Assembly (NCBI GenBank): GCA_035578175.1
Contig: JAQMRL010000001.1
Coordinates: 240,828,538 to 240,892,537, forward strand
DNA length: 64,000 nt
Direction: 5' to 3'
Origin: Catonia carolina
Lineage: Eukaryota; Arthropoda; Insecta; Hemiptera; Achilidae
In this document: positions 47,560-59,875 of the stretch, piece after piece
How the letters are laid out: every line of letters begins with the position of its first letter
How positions within the stretch are numbered: position 1 is the stretch's first letter
Program-made: the position numbers and the translations under genes
The notes under the pieces: model-generated
The model's database searches: none
What the model was told of the DNA's origin: nothing
Seen by the model: only the letters and a program-made list of their open reading frames with translations

Positions 47560-48835
47560 CGGAGACCTGTCAGTGGATGGTGCTCTCCATGCACGTCACT
47601 CATGTCATTTCATTCATTATTTCACCCACCATCATATTCACTGGCTGTTCACAGTTGTAAATTTCATAAATAAAGTTAATAAAAATAAATATATGAAAAA
47701 AAAATCTTCTTGAGTTGACTACCCCATAAACCCCATAAACCCACTATATTATTTTTTAGGCTGATGAGCTCTGAACGTACGCATTGCCCCCTACCCACTT
47801 CGTAGCTATCCAATAACTTTAAAACAACGTTTCCAATACATGCACTCGTAGCTCTGTTATATATTTCGTCAGTCATGTTTTTGGTCTTTCAATAACAATC
47901 ATAACCTATAAACATACAACCAGCTGATTATATTATAAAGTATTGCATGTTAGCGCTCTATAATCGATTTGGTCGGTACGAGATGCAAGACACGAGTGAA
48001 CTAATGCGGCTCTTATACGCATGCCCACGTAATATTTGTCAGGCTGAAACATTCGTACAATCTGACAACGCTGGCAAACGTTGTGATTGGTTTAAACGCG
48101 TGAAACAGCAGAGCTCATCAACCATGAAAAACATTATCGTAGACTATAACATGTAAAACAGACCTTACATGTATACGGTTTACAAACAAACAATAATACT
48201 GAGCTAATTGTAATTTATACAAATTTATAACTACATATATATTATTTTCTATAACACAAAATACTCATGTAATTTTAAAATATTTTAAAGATGTGGCATG
48301 TTAAACGTAATGCTGTGCACTACAGGCTTACAAGCAAAAACAACTATTAAGAAAACTGAAGTAATTTCAGAAATATTCTTGGTTACAAAAAAAGATATAT
48401 TCCTGTTAACGAGTGTCTGTTAATTTTGTACTATTTTATTTTCATGACGTGTCGGACGTCGCCTATGCGTGCTACTTTAACACTATCACGCAAAGGGATT
48501 TTTTCAAAGAAATTTCGTGTATTCAACAATAATTTCTGTTACTGAAGTGTTTTCTTCAAAAATAAAATAAAAAAGTGTTTATTTATCCTTGGATAATGTA
48601 ATCTGCTATTACTTTAGTACTAACTTTTTTAAAAAGGTATTCTACGGGTATTTTAATAATTACTTACTATAGTAACTAATTAATCATTAACAAAAACTGA
48701 TTTAATAATCGTAATTATACAATTAATTTTGGTATTATTTACTCTATGAAGATATTTTTTAACTTATAATCCCACTTGCTATTCATTTCATTTTTTTTTA
48801 AGTTGAATTAACATAATATTTGTTATTAGCAACTA
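47560..48835. other. Non-coding stretch
   Basis: The frame 47947-48156 (69 codons, ...YEMQDTSELMRLLYACPRNI) has mixed composition but no recognised motif or flanking signals. Confidence 0.4.
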
Positions 48836-48839
48836 CGTT

Positions 48840-48956
48840 GGCATGAGAAACGATGGGTTTGAGCTTTTAATAATTTTTAGAACCTGGCAGGGAACCGAAC
48901 CCATGACTTCTGCTTTGCAGGGTAGCACGCTAACCACTGGGCCACCGAGGCGGCTT
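48840..48956 (-). repeat. SINE family C with clear tRNA-like head
   Basis: On the minus strand CCGCCTCGGTGGCCCAGTGG and TTAGCGTGCTACCCTGCAAA are followed by GGGTTCGGTTCCCTGCC. An anticodon-like GCA is present, but the anticodon and acceptor stems do not pair, so this is not a functional tRNA gene. The body AAAATTATTAAAAGCTCAAA matches the copy at 59.8 kb. Confidence 0.6.
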
Positions 48957-49545
48957 AATTTTTTAATTATTGTAGAGACTTTAAAGAGAGACTGTATGAT
49001 GGTTTTGACTGGAAATTTCGATTTCCGGTTTTTATGTTTTTCAATAGTTCTGACCTAGATATACCAGAAAAACGTTAAATTACGCAAAAAAATTACTTTA
49101 ATGAAAATATTTAATTTTTTGCAGGTTTACCCAGAAAAATGATCATATCACCAAAAAAGAATAATTTTTATTACTTGGTGAATAAATATATTTTTTTAAA
49201 TTTTAATAATTTTTTTTTCATTTGGTTAATTGTATTATATATTTTATAAAATTGTTATTATTATTAATAATATTAATTAATACGGTATAACTATCACCAT
49301 GACTTTAAAATTCTTCTAATTTAAAAAGAATCTTCCAATGAAATAAAAAAAAATAACATAAATATTTTGTTATAGCCTACGTTAAGTTTTTCCTTACTAT
49401 TTTTTTAAAATTTAATATAAAAGTCAATCAATTTATGATGAAACTTATGTTATTCAAATTTATGTTAAAAAATTTTACAAAATTATGTTCACTTTTAAAT
49501 GAGTTATTTACATTAAATTATTTTTTTATTGATCGGTCATATGTA

Positions 49546-50104
49546 GTAAAACCCGGCTTAACCGAAATTTAGGGGATAGACCCAATGTCGGATATGCGAA
49601 ATTCCGTAAAGTACGCCAATTTATACTTTTATAATTATTAAAAATGAAATAGTAAAATTTATTAGGAAATACTTTTTACGAATGTTTGTTAGATTTTGTA
49701 TAACCGAAAATACAGAAATTACAAGAGTACAAAATGTGATATTATACAGCACGTAAAAATAACGTTTACTGAATCTTTTTTAAAGCATTTACAATTTTTT
49801 TTAAAGAAAGTATGAAATTTTTTATGAAACAGTTTTATGCGACATCACCCCATCGCTTTATTAGATCATGACCTGGAGGTTATGAACGAGTAACCGAATT
49901 CGCAGAATATTGAAACTTATATTTATTAAACTTATTTCATAAGACACTGTTTTGTTCTTTTACGCGCTACTAATTTAAATTTTGTAAAGTAAGCATACAC
50001 AACATTGAAATTTAATTATCACCAAATTTAAAAAATACTAGTGTCTCGGAACCATTTCGGTAAAGGCGGTAAACAGGTTTCGGATAATCAAGGTTTTACT
50101 GTAA
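49546..50104. mobile_element. Tigger/pogo-like non-autonomous DNA element
   Basis: The left end reads GTAAAACCCGGCTTAACCG and the right end, reverse-complemented, GTAAAACCTTGATTATCCG, each followed by AAA. About 18 of 22 end bases agree, and TA flanks the right end, as in pogo/Tigger elements. The roughly 560 bp between hold no transposase frame, so this is a MITE-like deletion derivative. Exact ends are uncertain by a few bases. Confidence 0.6.
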
Positions 50105-50109
50105 TTCTT

Positions 50110-52415
50110 TCTTATCTGTTTTGCTTTTTTGTTAATGAAAGTGCAAACGCTTTAAAGTTCAGCTTTAGTAAGTTGTTTGGCTGTCTTGATCAAGGTTTTC
50201 GCAGTTTTTCTTGGCTAAACCAAGCGTGCCTGGTCAGTCTTCTATTTTCGTTCTAAGCACTGTGGTACAGTATAACCTCATTTCTTTTTCCAATTAATTT
50301 AGAAATAATTTTTAAAGATATAATTATACTGATTATAAATATATGCTGCTTCGTATTACACAGCCTGACAGAAAAATGTCATTTCAATTTATTTATTTAC
50401 ACAAAATATTTAGGTTACAATGAGTTTCAAATAAATTTAACATACTACAAAACGATAATTTTATTTTTGTAGGACCTCAGGTCATTTACTAACAGTATCG
50501 TTTATACAAAAATCGCATAGTTTGATTTTTAGTAACCTTTTGTATGTTAACTGACGAACAAACACAACCCCTTCATATATTTGATTTATTACTCGTTCGA
50601 AAAGTTTCTTAGAATGGAAATATTCGTAAATCAATTGATTTACGACACATCCCACGTATTCAAATATACAGGCTTGATAGAATATTTTAAGGCAGTTTTT
50701 GAAAGACGCCACTCCCTTTTATCAATTACTGGATACGTGAATTGACACCATCAACGGTACATTTTTCACATCATTCATGAAATACAGAAATTACAAAAAA
50801 TTCATGTTTATAAGTATGAAAACCCATTGATATAAACTAACTTCATATTCAGGTTTTCCCGGCCAAGTGCATTCCAATCAATACTAAAACATCTCTGAGA
50901 TTACTACCATCCTTTTAATAAGTCTTCAAAAAAATTAAGTCCGTTATTAATTTATTAATTAAAATATAATTAATTTAAACTGCATGACTCACGAGAACAA
51001 GAAATTACACAAGCAACATACATTTCGACGTAAGTTATAGATTTAACACAATATTATAGAATATTTTTAGTTCACCGATTACAATTTATCTGGCCTTTAA
51101 AACTTACCTAAATAAAATAATATTTAATTAATCTATGTTCGGGAATCCAAAATTCAAATTTCCTAGGCAAACCAATAGCGACTTATTTTAATAGTACACA
51201 AATAATTTAATTAATTGCAAAAATTCTTTAGTATCGTTTCAGTTGTTTTTAAAACCCCCATAAAATTTTAATTAATATATACAAAGTATTTTTAAAATAT
51301 TTACGCTAAAAATTTATACAAAAATTAATTTAAAACTAATAAAGATAAATTACTTACAAATTCCTATTAGATAACAATAAAACAAACAAGAATTAATCAC
51401 AAAATTGTGTGTACAACAACACTTCGGTACATAAAACAAAGAAGGTAAGATTACATTTTTCTGGCACAAATATGGTATTATTCGAACACGCGAAGCGAAC
51501 ACTAACGCGCCTTAGAACATACTGAATGGCTAGTAGTTCCAAGGAAATGTTTGAACCCAAAAACCTATTAAAATGGGGACAAAACAGCCCCTAGTCAATT
51601 CACAGAAATACCATAGACGAAATATGTTAAAGAAGAAAGAAAGAAGAAAGAACCCAGAGGGTGGTATTGTTAATAGAAGGGAGAATATTTTCTTAACTGG
51701 CTACCCACCTACTTGGCCTGCAACCATAGGATTTTTTTACCTGTTGGAAGGTGGAAGCTTAGTTAGTAATGGGACAAAAACACCTTGCAAAACTGGTTGA
51801 ATTTAAAAAACGGAGGCATTCCAATTATCATCAGGTGTAATACTATAATCTTCCTTTTATAATTATAATTCTTTATTGAATAAGCAATTACCATTATTAT
51901 ATTATTCTCAAAAATTATTGGGTAAAATTTATGTGGTATAAACCATATTTCTTAGTATTATTTTATGTATCCTTACTCATAGTTATGATATTATCCAGGT
52001 CTCATCAACTCTTTCTGTATCATTAGTGTCTGTACTATAAATACCATGTAATTAAACTGAATATAGTTCGAGTGAGATTGCTATGATAGGAAATTTTTCG
52101 AAATCCTTACCAGAAATCCAGGATTTTTCGCTTAAAAGTCGATTCTGCGCTTCAATAAACGAAAACATCGAAGGATTACTCGTTTAAAATTTCCGAAAGA
52201 AATACTGACGTCCAGTTAGTTTAAAATACATAAATTATACGACTTTCAGTTATAAACTATTTGTACACATTTAAATACAGTATTACGAACTTTTTATTTG
52301 TTCCTACATTAACAATTTTAAAATGAAGTAAAACAAATATATTAATTTACACTCTGGTCAATCGGAATTTTATCCTCATTAAAAAATCGCGTGAGGCCTT
52401 GCAGATTCCAGAGCT
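50110..52415. other. AT-rich stretch, no gene
   Basis: Short chance frames only. A lysine-rich 75-codon frame at 51573-51800 was not recognised. Confidence 0.4.
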
Positions 52416-52419
52416 GCCA

Positions 52420-52632
52420 CTGTAGTATCTCCTCTGAGAGTACTAATGAATAATGTTATTAACAGCCATACCCTGTGGTGAATGAAGTTAAGGTGTCATT
52501 GTCAGAGTGAAAAGTAGATGCTTTTCAGAGGGCCTGACATGCTGATATACTTTTCCGCTCAGTGAGAAAGGAATTGTAAACCACCTCACTCCTCGTTTTA
52601 CTTAGTAAAACCTCTAGAGGTTGAAACCAGAC
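52420..52632 (+). repeat. Family R, truncated copy
   Basis: Plus orientation from about CTCCTCTGAGAGTACTAATG to CCTCTAGAGGTTGAAACCAG. The far end is missing and the hairpin decayed; TGAAAAGTAGATGCTTTTCA marks the coding part. Confidence 0.7.
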
Positions 52633-53687
52633 TAATACATTTAATACATAATTATGAGGGCAAATATAAAACCAATATGATGTGCTTCTATATTTTATTT
52701 GACAGACGTTTTCATTTTCATTTATTGAAAAATTTAGATTTTTCAAAATTACGGCATTTTAGTGTATTTTAGACCAAAAATATAATTACATGAAATTAAG
52801 AATGACTATTGTGGTTCATATTTTTAATCCTTAGTTGAAGTTGCTGTTCGCTTAGCAAAAAAAAAATTAAAATGTATGTGAATGGAAAATAATAGCTGAT
52901 GACCTAACCAAACATAGGTAATAATTTAAACTATTAATGATTTATTAGGGTAAAGAAGTAAACCTCATTTCAAACTTCAGGAAACAGCACTAGTCACCGG
53001 GTTCAGGAATATCCGCAAGGATAATCAAACAAACGTTTTCGAAAAAGCAACCACCAGGAAACGACTCACGGTTCAACATTTAGTAAACATATTTTTGGGG
53101 AAATCATATAATAGGTTCACCAAAAATCTAGGTTTATGATTCAAAAAATATTAGAAACTAATAATTTGGAAAGAAATATGAGTTAAACAATTTTTAGGAG
53201 ACACCAGTTATTTTTGTATGCTGCCTCAACGGAGTAAAGAAAGTACAAACTGTTCCTGTAAGATGAGATAAAAAACGAAGGTACACAATTTTCCTATTTC
53301 AATGCAATTACCAGTCGATGATAATTTTTTATTATATATTCTAAAAAAACAATAAAAGAATCGTTTCATCGATTAGAAACAAAAATCTCTAAGAAATCTT
53401 TAATAGTTTTTTCATTTGAATCTTTGATTGAAGGGAAAAAGAAAAATCGAAAAGTAGGCTATGAAAAAATGTATCACTAGATTACATGAACAATTTAATG
53501 GCATTGAAATGGTACCGAGTAGAAAATAATGGTAACGTTCACATAACGTTCAAGTTCAAGTCAAGGTTATCTAAATTACTATTCTTACTATACTATTACC
53601 TCAATCAAGTGATATTCACTCGGCGCGTCGCTCGGTCACGGCTAATCTAAATACATGTCGCTACATACCTCTCGGTTTTATTACATC

Positions 53688-54082
53688 CTTGTTTAGGTCA
53701 GCTGCCGAAACGCTGGTTTGAACCTTCAGAGGCATTACTAAGTAAAACGAGGAGCGAGGTGGTTTACCATTGCCTTCCTTACTAAGTGGAAAAAGTATGC
53801 TTATCAGCATGCCAGGCCTTCCGAAAAGCATATCCTTCCACCCTGCAAATGACAGCTTCACCTCATTCGCCACAGGACCTGGCTGTATAATTAAATTCAT
53901 TGCTCTCAGCGGAGATAAACTCTGATTAGTGTCTTTTGCACCTCTATTTCTCTGTTCTTAAATGCTTCAGTCATATAATTGACTGACCATGCCATAAGAA
54001 ACAGAACTGTTTTTATAGCCCTGGAACTAGCAGATCGAGTGCAAATAATCTAACACTCCATCTGACTGTTATGGGCATTACA
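53688..54082 (-). repeat. Family R, full copy with 10-bp TSD
   Basis: A 395-bp copy lies between TTATTACATC repeats (53678-53687 and 54083-54092). The minus-strand frame (53900-53661) reads VANEVKLSFAGWKDM and KPPRSSFYLVMPLKVQTS. Best-bounded copy together with the one at 33812. Confidence 0.85.
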
Positions 54083-54404
54083 TTATTACATCGCGACTCT
54101 TTAAAGAATAGCCTATCAAACTATCATACACTCTTCCGATAGTTAAAATCTTTCAAATTGGTTTCTTAGTTATCTTTTTTCCACTTTATTCACAACTGTG
54201 CGGTTTTGCACAACCAGTAAAATATATGGATATAAAATAATATGTTTAAAAATGACGTTAGACGTTAACAGAAGACACCACTCATTAGTATGACTCCCGC
54301 ACTTAATTACTAAAGTTAACCTTTTCATAATTTAATTAATAATAGTAGTTTTAATTATTTTTATGTTTTTATTAATTTAATTAAATTGACTATATTAAAT
54401 TAAG

Positions 54405-54655
54405 TTAATCCAAGTCTCTGCTTAAATTTCGGCTGAGCCGAAGATATGGATTGATTGGTAAATGTAGAGAACTTAGTTCGCAAATCAATCGGTTCGAGTT
54501 ATTATGTAATTTTAATTTAAAGCGTTGATACATTTCGGGTATGGTGTCATTAATAAATGGAATTTTTAGGTCCGAGTGAAGTATGTGATTTGACGCCAAA
54601 AATGGAGCGTTAACTAGCGTACGAAGCAGTTTCTCGTAATCTTAACTGAATTTTA
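54405..54655 (-). pseudogene. Jockey-like RT C-terminal fragment
   Basis: The minus frame 54599-54405 reads ASNHILHSDLKIPFINDTIP, then EMYQRFKLKLHNNSNRLICE, and upstream LLRTLVNAPFL; this fits VNAPW+..N..+H.DLKIP of jockey elements. Confidence 0.7.
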
Positions 54656-55869
54656 TGGTTATTTACTTTACAATATGTTTACAAAAATGAAGAATTTAAA
54701 TTTTAACAAAAAATGAAAATAACGAACCATTTAATAGCATTTAAATTATCTTAAAAAGGCATAACCTGACATCAAAATAATGTACAAGTTTCTTCTTACT
54801 GAAATTAACCATCGGTGCTTGTTGTTGAACTTACTATTATAACTGGTGATTATATAAATTATTATAATTATTTTACACCAGTGGATTAATTCATGTTAAT
54901 TGAAGAGATGTTCTGCATTATTAAAAAAATCTTGCGGAATTTCTTAGTTAAGTTCTATGCTACCATCAGCAAGTACAACATATAACATAGTCCTTATAAC
55001 AAGAAAGCTGAAGATTGTATAAGTTGAGACTAAAGATTGCGAACCTGACAGAGTTTGTGTGTTTGGTTACAGCTCAAAGGTATATAACTGCTGCTTCTGC
55101 TGCTGCTAGATGAATTATAGCCAAAGAACAGAAGAGCGAAAATAAAAAAAGACAGACATACACCCGTCCATACTTTTGAATTATTAACTGTCCTTGCATA
55201 TCAACTACCTTGTTTTTATTTTTGGTTTTCTTTTAATTTTTTTCAACGCCACTACTCGTGTATGAAGACCAATTTACAATTAATAGTAAATTTTCTGTCT
55301 TCTAGTATTTTAAAATATTTTCACTCTTTCTTTTCAAAGAAACATAACATCATTAACTACTTTAATACTTCAAGTAATCGGTTTCAAATTTTTACTAATG
55401 ATCCTAAATTCCATGAATTTATTTACGAAACGAATTTTTTAAAACTGTATCAAAATAAAACGGTATAAATAAAATTAAGATTTAATACTTTTTTTAATTA
55501 ATAGATACCCGTATTTTGAGTTTTCCATCCGCTTTGAATAATAAAATATTTTAATAAAAAACAATTATAAAAAAAAAACAATACAAAAATATTTGTATTT
55601 ATTTTTGTTGCTGCGTCTAGTAAAATAAAAAACAAAAAAACATCTGAGTTGATTTCATTATTAAAATTTGATATAATGGTTTTAGGGTAGCCTAATTTAA
55701 TGAAATTTATAATTATTTGCTGTATCAAAAACTTACAAGTGAGTTTATTTCCCGCCAAATTTACCATTCCTTAAAAATAATAACTATTGTAACAAATAGG
55801 TCTGCAACAGTAAAATGTATGTAAAACTTCATCATTTCTGAGGTTACGTAGTAAACTTCGTGTAAGATT

Positions 55870-56215
55870 CCTTTTTACTTTCTTTTGCCTGCATGATTAT
55901 AAAGTAAAGAAAGTATTGTTTTATGTCGATTTTTCGAAATAAATTTTTCACCGGATCTACACTATTGCGGGACCTAGCGATTGGTCTGTGTGTGTGTGTG
56001 GGGGTGTGTGTGTGTCGACACGAATATTTTCATCAAAATCGGTCAACCGGAAGTAGCAGTTAATTCGTGTCATTTTTCACTTTTTTGAAATTTTCTCAAA
56101 AACAGTTTCTACGATTTTCTTAAAAATCAAATCATTTACTATACTTTTTTTATACTCTGCAAGATAGGGTAGGCGCCATGTCTCTTGATCTTGGGGAAGT
56201 TATTCTCTCATTGAA
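55870..56215 (+). repeat. GT-microsatellite repeat K, copy 2
   Basis: CTTTTGCCTGCATGATTATA, CACCGGATCTACACT, GCGATTGGTCTGTGTGTGTG, GGTCAACCGGAAGTAGCAGT and TCGTGTCATTTTTCACTTTT match the 8 kb copy, including the position of the (GT)n run. Its left end forms a hairpin, TACTTTCTTT...AAAGAAAGTA. Confidence 0.7.
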
Positions 56216-56219
56216 AATA

Positions 56220-56712
56220 TGATTTTTTTAAGTTTGCGACATTAATATGCATTTTACACCCAAATTGTATATAGTAAAAGTTGTAGACAATTTTGAAATC
56301 TACAAGTTTAATTTTAAACATTTCTTTTTATAACGCTTAGTTTAGCGTTCTTTATTCTTGATTTTCTTTTTTTTCACAAAATTTTGTAAAAAATCGATTC
56401 TGTTTAAAGATTTCGGCAGTAGTATCCAATATACGACAAAAATGCATATAATCCTAATCAAATTTATAGAAAATAAAAAGATCTACAAATTTTATTTTAA
56501 GTATTTTTCTCTACAGACCGTAGTTTAGTGTCGAAGAGTAATTTTCCGCATTATTAAGCCAAACTAAGTTAGTTTTCATATCAGATCACTCATTCATGAT
56601 TAAAATAAGGTTATGTTTTTTTTCTAATGTATTATTACTAATCTTAGGTAATATCGTTCATTATTTGCATTGACAAGAGAACGTCATGTGAGTGTTTTAC
56701 ACCAGATTTTTT
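56220..56712 (-). repeat. Dispersed repeat E, inverted copy with two subunits
   Basis: Minus strand: AAAATCTGGTGTAAAACACT, CACATGACGTTCTC, AACCTTATTTTAATCATGAG, TTAGTTTGGCTTAATAATGC, then two diverged about 170-bp units each with a GTTGTAGA- or TTGTAGAT-type core. Directly abuts repeat K. Confidence 0.7.
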
Positions 56713-56954
56713 TCTTTGGACAGGATACCACCAGGCCGTACAATCCCCAACCTGGAGGATCGGGTATTCTTCTATTAGGATTACCATATCTTAGCCTAGA
56801 GAATCCAGTTTTAAGGCGTCGGATAATATTAGGAAGATAAATAGATTTGAAGCAATATGCGAAACTATACAGCGTAATATGAAACGAAATGTAAAAACAA
56901 AAAATATGGAGATAAATTTTAGACGTCATTGTCTGTTCTTGTATTGGCATATGA

Positions 56955-57260
56955 AAGTGAAATTTACTCTAAAGGTTCAAGAGCGGAAAGTAGGCTGAGG
57001 CTGCAGAAATGAGATTCCTTCGGCTGTTAAAGGTTGTTCCAGATTAGATGGGCTTTAGAATGAAAATATTCAAGCATAGCTGGGAGCCCAGGCAATGAAT
57101 TAAACAATGCGTGAGTACAGAAAGAGATCGAGCGATTAGGCTATGTTTAATGGGTGATCCCAGGAAGAATCTCCCCTCGAAGCACTGAGGTACAGACCTG
57201 AGGAAAATAGAGATGTGATAGACCTTAAAGGAGATCTTCTGTCCCCGCGTACACATAGAA
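56955..57260 (+). pseudogene. LINE RT C-terminal fragment
   Basis: In shifting frames it reads AAEMRFLRLLKGCSRLDGL, then NENIQ, matching QAAEMKFLRRTKGCDRRDHI of the RTE-like element, and later a decayed tail (YRPEENRDV). No frame is long. Confidence 0.55.
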
Positions 57261-57649
57261 TTTGTTTTGTAAATTATGTTTCTTCAAATGTTTGTTGGCA
57301 TGAAAATTAAAACGGTACGAATTAAATTTAATCAAATTTCCCAAAAAAGTACAAGTTTTTAATAAGTTATTATTGGGTTATGTATATATATCAAAGGTCA
57401 TGAGGATTAAAGAGTTCTTATATCATAATTTTTCAGAAATCAAAAAATAAAATTCACCAAGTCTTACTAGAACATATTTTCAGTGTACTGTTGTAACCTA
57501 ATCTGTCTAATTGTACATTATATTTAGTCTTTGCTATAAAAATTAAATATTGTATTTAAAAATAATAAATACCCAAAATTATTTCCTGTATTACCAGACT
57601 TCATAGATTTTATTTTAACTTCAATTACCATTACTTTGAATAAAATTAG

Positions 57650-58090
57650 AGGCTGGTATCAACGTTGGCTTCTATGAACTGAAACACTTACTCGATAGAC
57701 TTTCTACATTAAACACGTCAAATAAATTAACAACCTACACGACAGTCTTAAGACCAATCTGGACATATGGAGTTCAATTTTGGGGAACTGCTAAACCTTC
57801 ACACACGAAACAAGCGATTCAAAAGAAGATTCTACGAGCGATAACGTAATGCCCCTTTTATGTCACAAACATAATGTTGCACAAAGACTTACAAATCCCA
57901 TACGTAAATGACGTCGGGAAACAACTATACAAGACGATGCACGAAAAATTTGAATTAGATGACAACCATCTCGTACAAAACATGCAGACTACACTAGGAC
58001 GATACCGGGTACTCAACACAGATGTTTAAAACGCCTCTGGCCAAGAGATCTTCTTGGATAATTGTAGGACTTAAGTGATGACTGCAAGCT
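57650..58090 (+). pseudogene. Jockey-like RT C terminus
   Basis: NKLTTYTTVLRPIWTYGVQF, WGTAKPSHTKQAIQKKILRA, then FYVTNIMLHKDLQIPYVNDV match the conserved jockey C terminus (LYKT.L+PIWTYG.QLWG; +N..+H+DL.IP.V). One early stop after ILRAIT; ends near KRLWPRDLLG. Confidence 0.8.
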
Positions 58091-58276
58091 CCAGGAAGTA
58101 ATTCAAGTTTTGGAACCTTAGTGTCATATTTAGAAACTTTTATATAATTGTTATAAAAGATACTAAATTTTCAATTGAAAGAGTCAAAAAACCTTACTTA
58201 TTAATCAATCCGTAATATAATAATAATTATTATTATTATAAGCTCTTTACAATTATTGTAAAGAACTTAAAGATAT

Positions 58277-58600
58277 TCTTAATGTGTGTACGTTGCTATC
58301 TGTTCAATTAAGACCATTAAGTAACCCCATGACCCAATCAGATGAGGATGATATGTATGACGTGTAAATGAGGTGTAGTCTTGTACAGATTCAGGCCGAC
58401 AATTCCTGAGAGAGTATAGTTTATTGAACCCCTACATCCAAGTACACCGGTAACCATTGTCCATTAATCAAATCTGTACAAAAGTAATTTTGTCGCCTTT
58501 ACTACGATTAAATCAACGAACCACCGTCTCAGAAAATTAGCTGTTGAACAGTTGACTTGCAGAGACGGCTTCTCTAGACCAACCTGAACATAATATGATA
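58277..58600 (-). repeat. SINE family A, near full length
   Basis: Read on the minus strand it begins GGTTGGTCTAGAGAAGC, passes CAACTGTTCAACAGCTAATT, has a decayed B box, and ends with the family tail (CAGATAGCAACGTACACAC). Confidence 0.7.
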
Positions 58601-58999
58601 TGGTTATCAATTTGATGAGTATCAAATGTGGCACCTAATTCACGGATTTAATTGTAATAATTCAATAATGATTCATGTTGTCAATAAACTCTATAAGATT
58701 TAAAAATTAATTTTTATAGTTATGATCTTTGCAAAATATTGAAAAAATAAATAAATAAGTATTTATGCGTTTATACTTTAAACAATATTAAGGAATTTCC
58801 CATTCATATTTTCGACAAAAATTATTACCAAAGTTTTGTCCTATTTTAGATATTTTCAGATATTGTTGTTTACGTACCAAGGTTATCAAACGTAAGCAGT
58901 CTATAAATTTGTAACATTGAAAGTAGTTTTCTATCAAATGATTGATTTTATTTTCCCGTAAAAAATTCTAGAGACTTAGTGGAATAAGAAGATGTTGGT

Positions 59000-59755
59000 T
59001 CCAAACGTTATACAAGTCTAATTTGTAGTAATATTTTCAAAAGGTTACAAGTATTATACTGTACATATAATGGGCACGATATTAAATTATTAATCACGAA
59101 TTGCAGTGGAATTAGTCACGATATTGTATTTATATACAGGTAAGTCCCTTGCGGAATTTAAGCGGAATACTTATTTAGACAGCGGACAGGGATGGACAAG
59201 AAGATTCTTGTCCATCCGCTGTATGAAGAGGTCAGATTGCATTGATATTGTTGTTGCTTATTACTTATCCACTTTCTTAGTGGATACTGAAACTATCAAA
59301 CGATGATGATGGTAATGATGAAGAACTTAAAGAAGTCCCAGTTGAGTTAAATTAGCAACAGACGGGGCTCAAGTCAAACTTGAATAGAAGTACTAAATCA
59401 GGGTCAGGTCATTAATATGATGTATATCATAAGCTCGGATCCTGCTTATTAAAGATTTTACTTTGATTGAAATTTATGCTTATCAAATTCAAAATAAATG
59501 CTTCATTTTAATCAGATAAATAACAGTATTAGATATGGAAGTTAAATTGACAGAACAAGGGTTTTAATAAAATTGCAGAAGGTACAAATGGTAAAACCTT
59601 AATGCCGTGAAATAGGAAAGAAGATATAACAGTAATGGTCTTAAAAATGATGTTGATACAACATTCCAATTTAGAGTTTACAGAACTTTTTAAAAAAAAC
59701 CCACGTGTTTTTCTAAGTTAATATTTTTTAGTTTATTTTAAAGTCGCCAACAGCT
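59000..59755. other. Non-coding stretch
   Basis: Contains a local inverted repeat around 59190-59220 (GGATGGACAAGAA...TTCTTGTCCATCC) but no coding signal. Confidence 0.45.
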
Positions 59756-59759
59756 CAGT

Positions 59760-59875
59760 CATAAGCGACTATTGTGGGTTTTAACTTGTAAAAATTTCCA
59801 GGCCCTGGCAGGAATCGATCCCGGGACCTCCGTGTGATAGGCTAGCGCGCTACCACTACGCTACGGAGACGGCAA
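59760..59875 (-). repeat. SINE family C, best copy
   Basis: On the minus strand CCGTCTCCGTAGCGTAGTGG, TAGCGCGCTAGCC and GGGATCGATTCC give A and B boxes; the body continues AAATTTTTACAAGTTAAAAC and CCCACAATAGTCGC. Confidence 0.65.

Noticed and set aside
48887..48956. Possible tRNA-Cys-like gene on the minus strand
   Set aside because: A and B boxes and a GCA triplet are present, but acceptor and anticodon stems do not pair and a repeat body follows; it is a SINE head.
58209..58235. (TAA)n/(TTA)n palindrome
   Set aside because: Simple-sequence palindrome, expected in AT-rich DNA.
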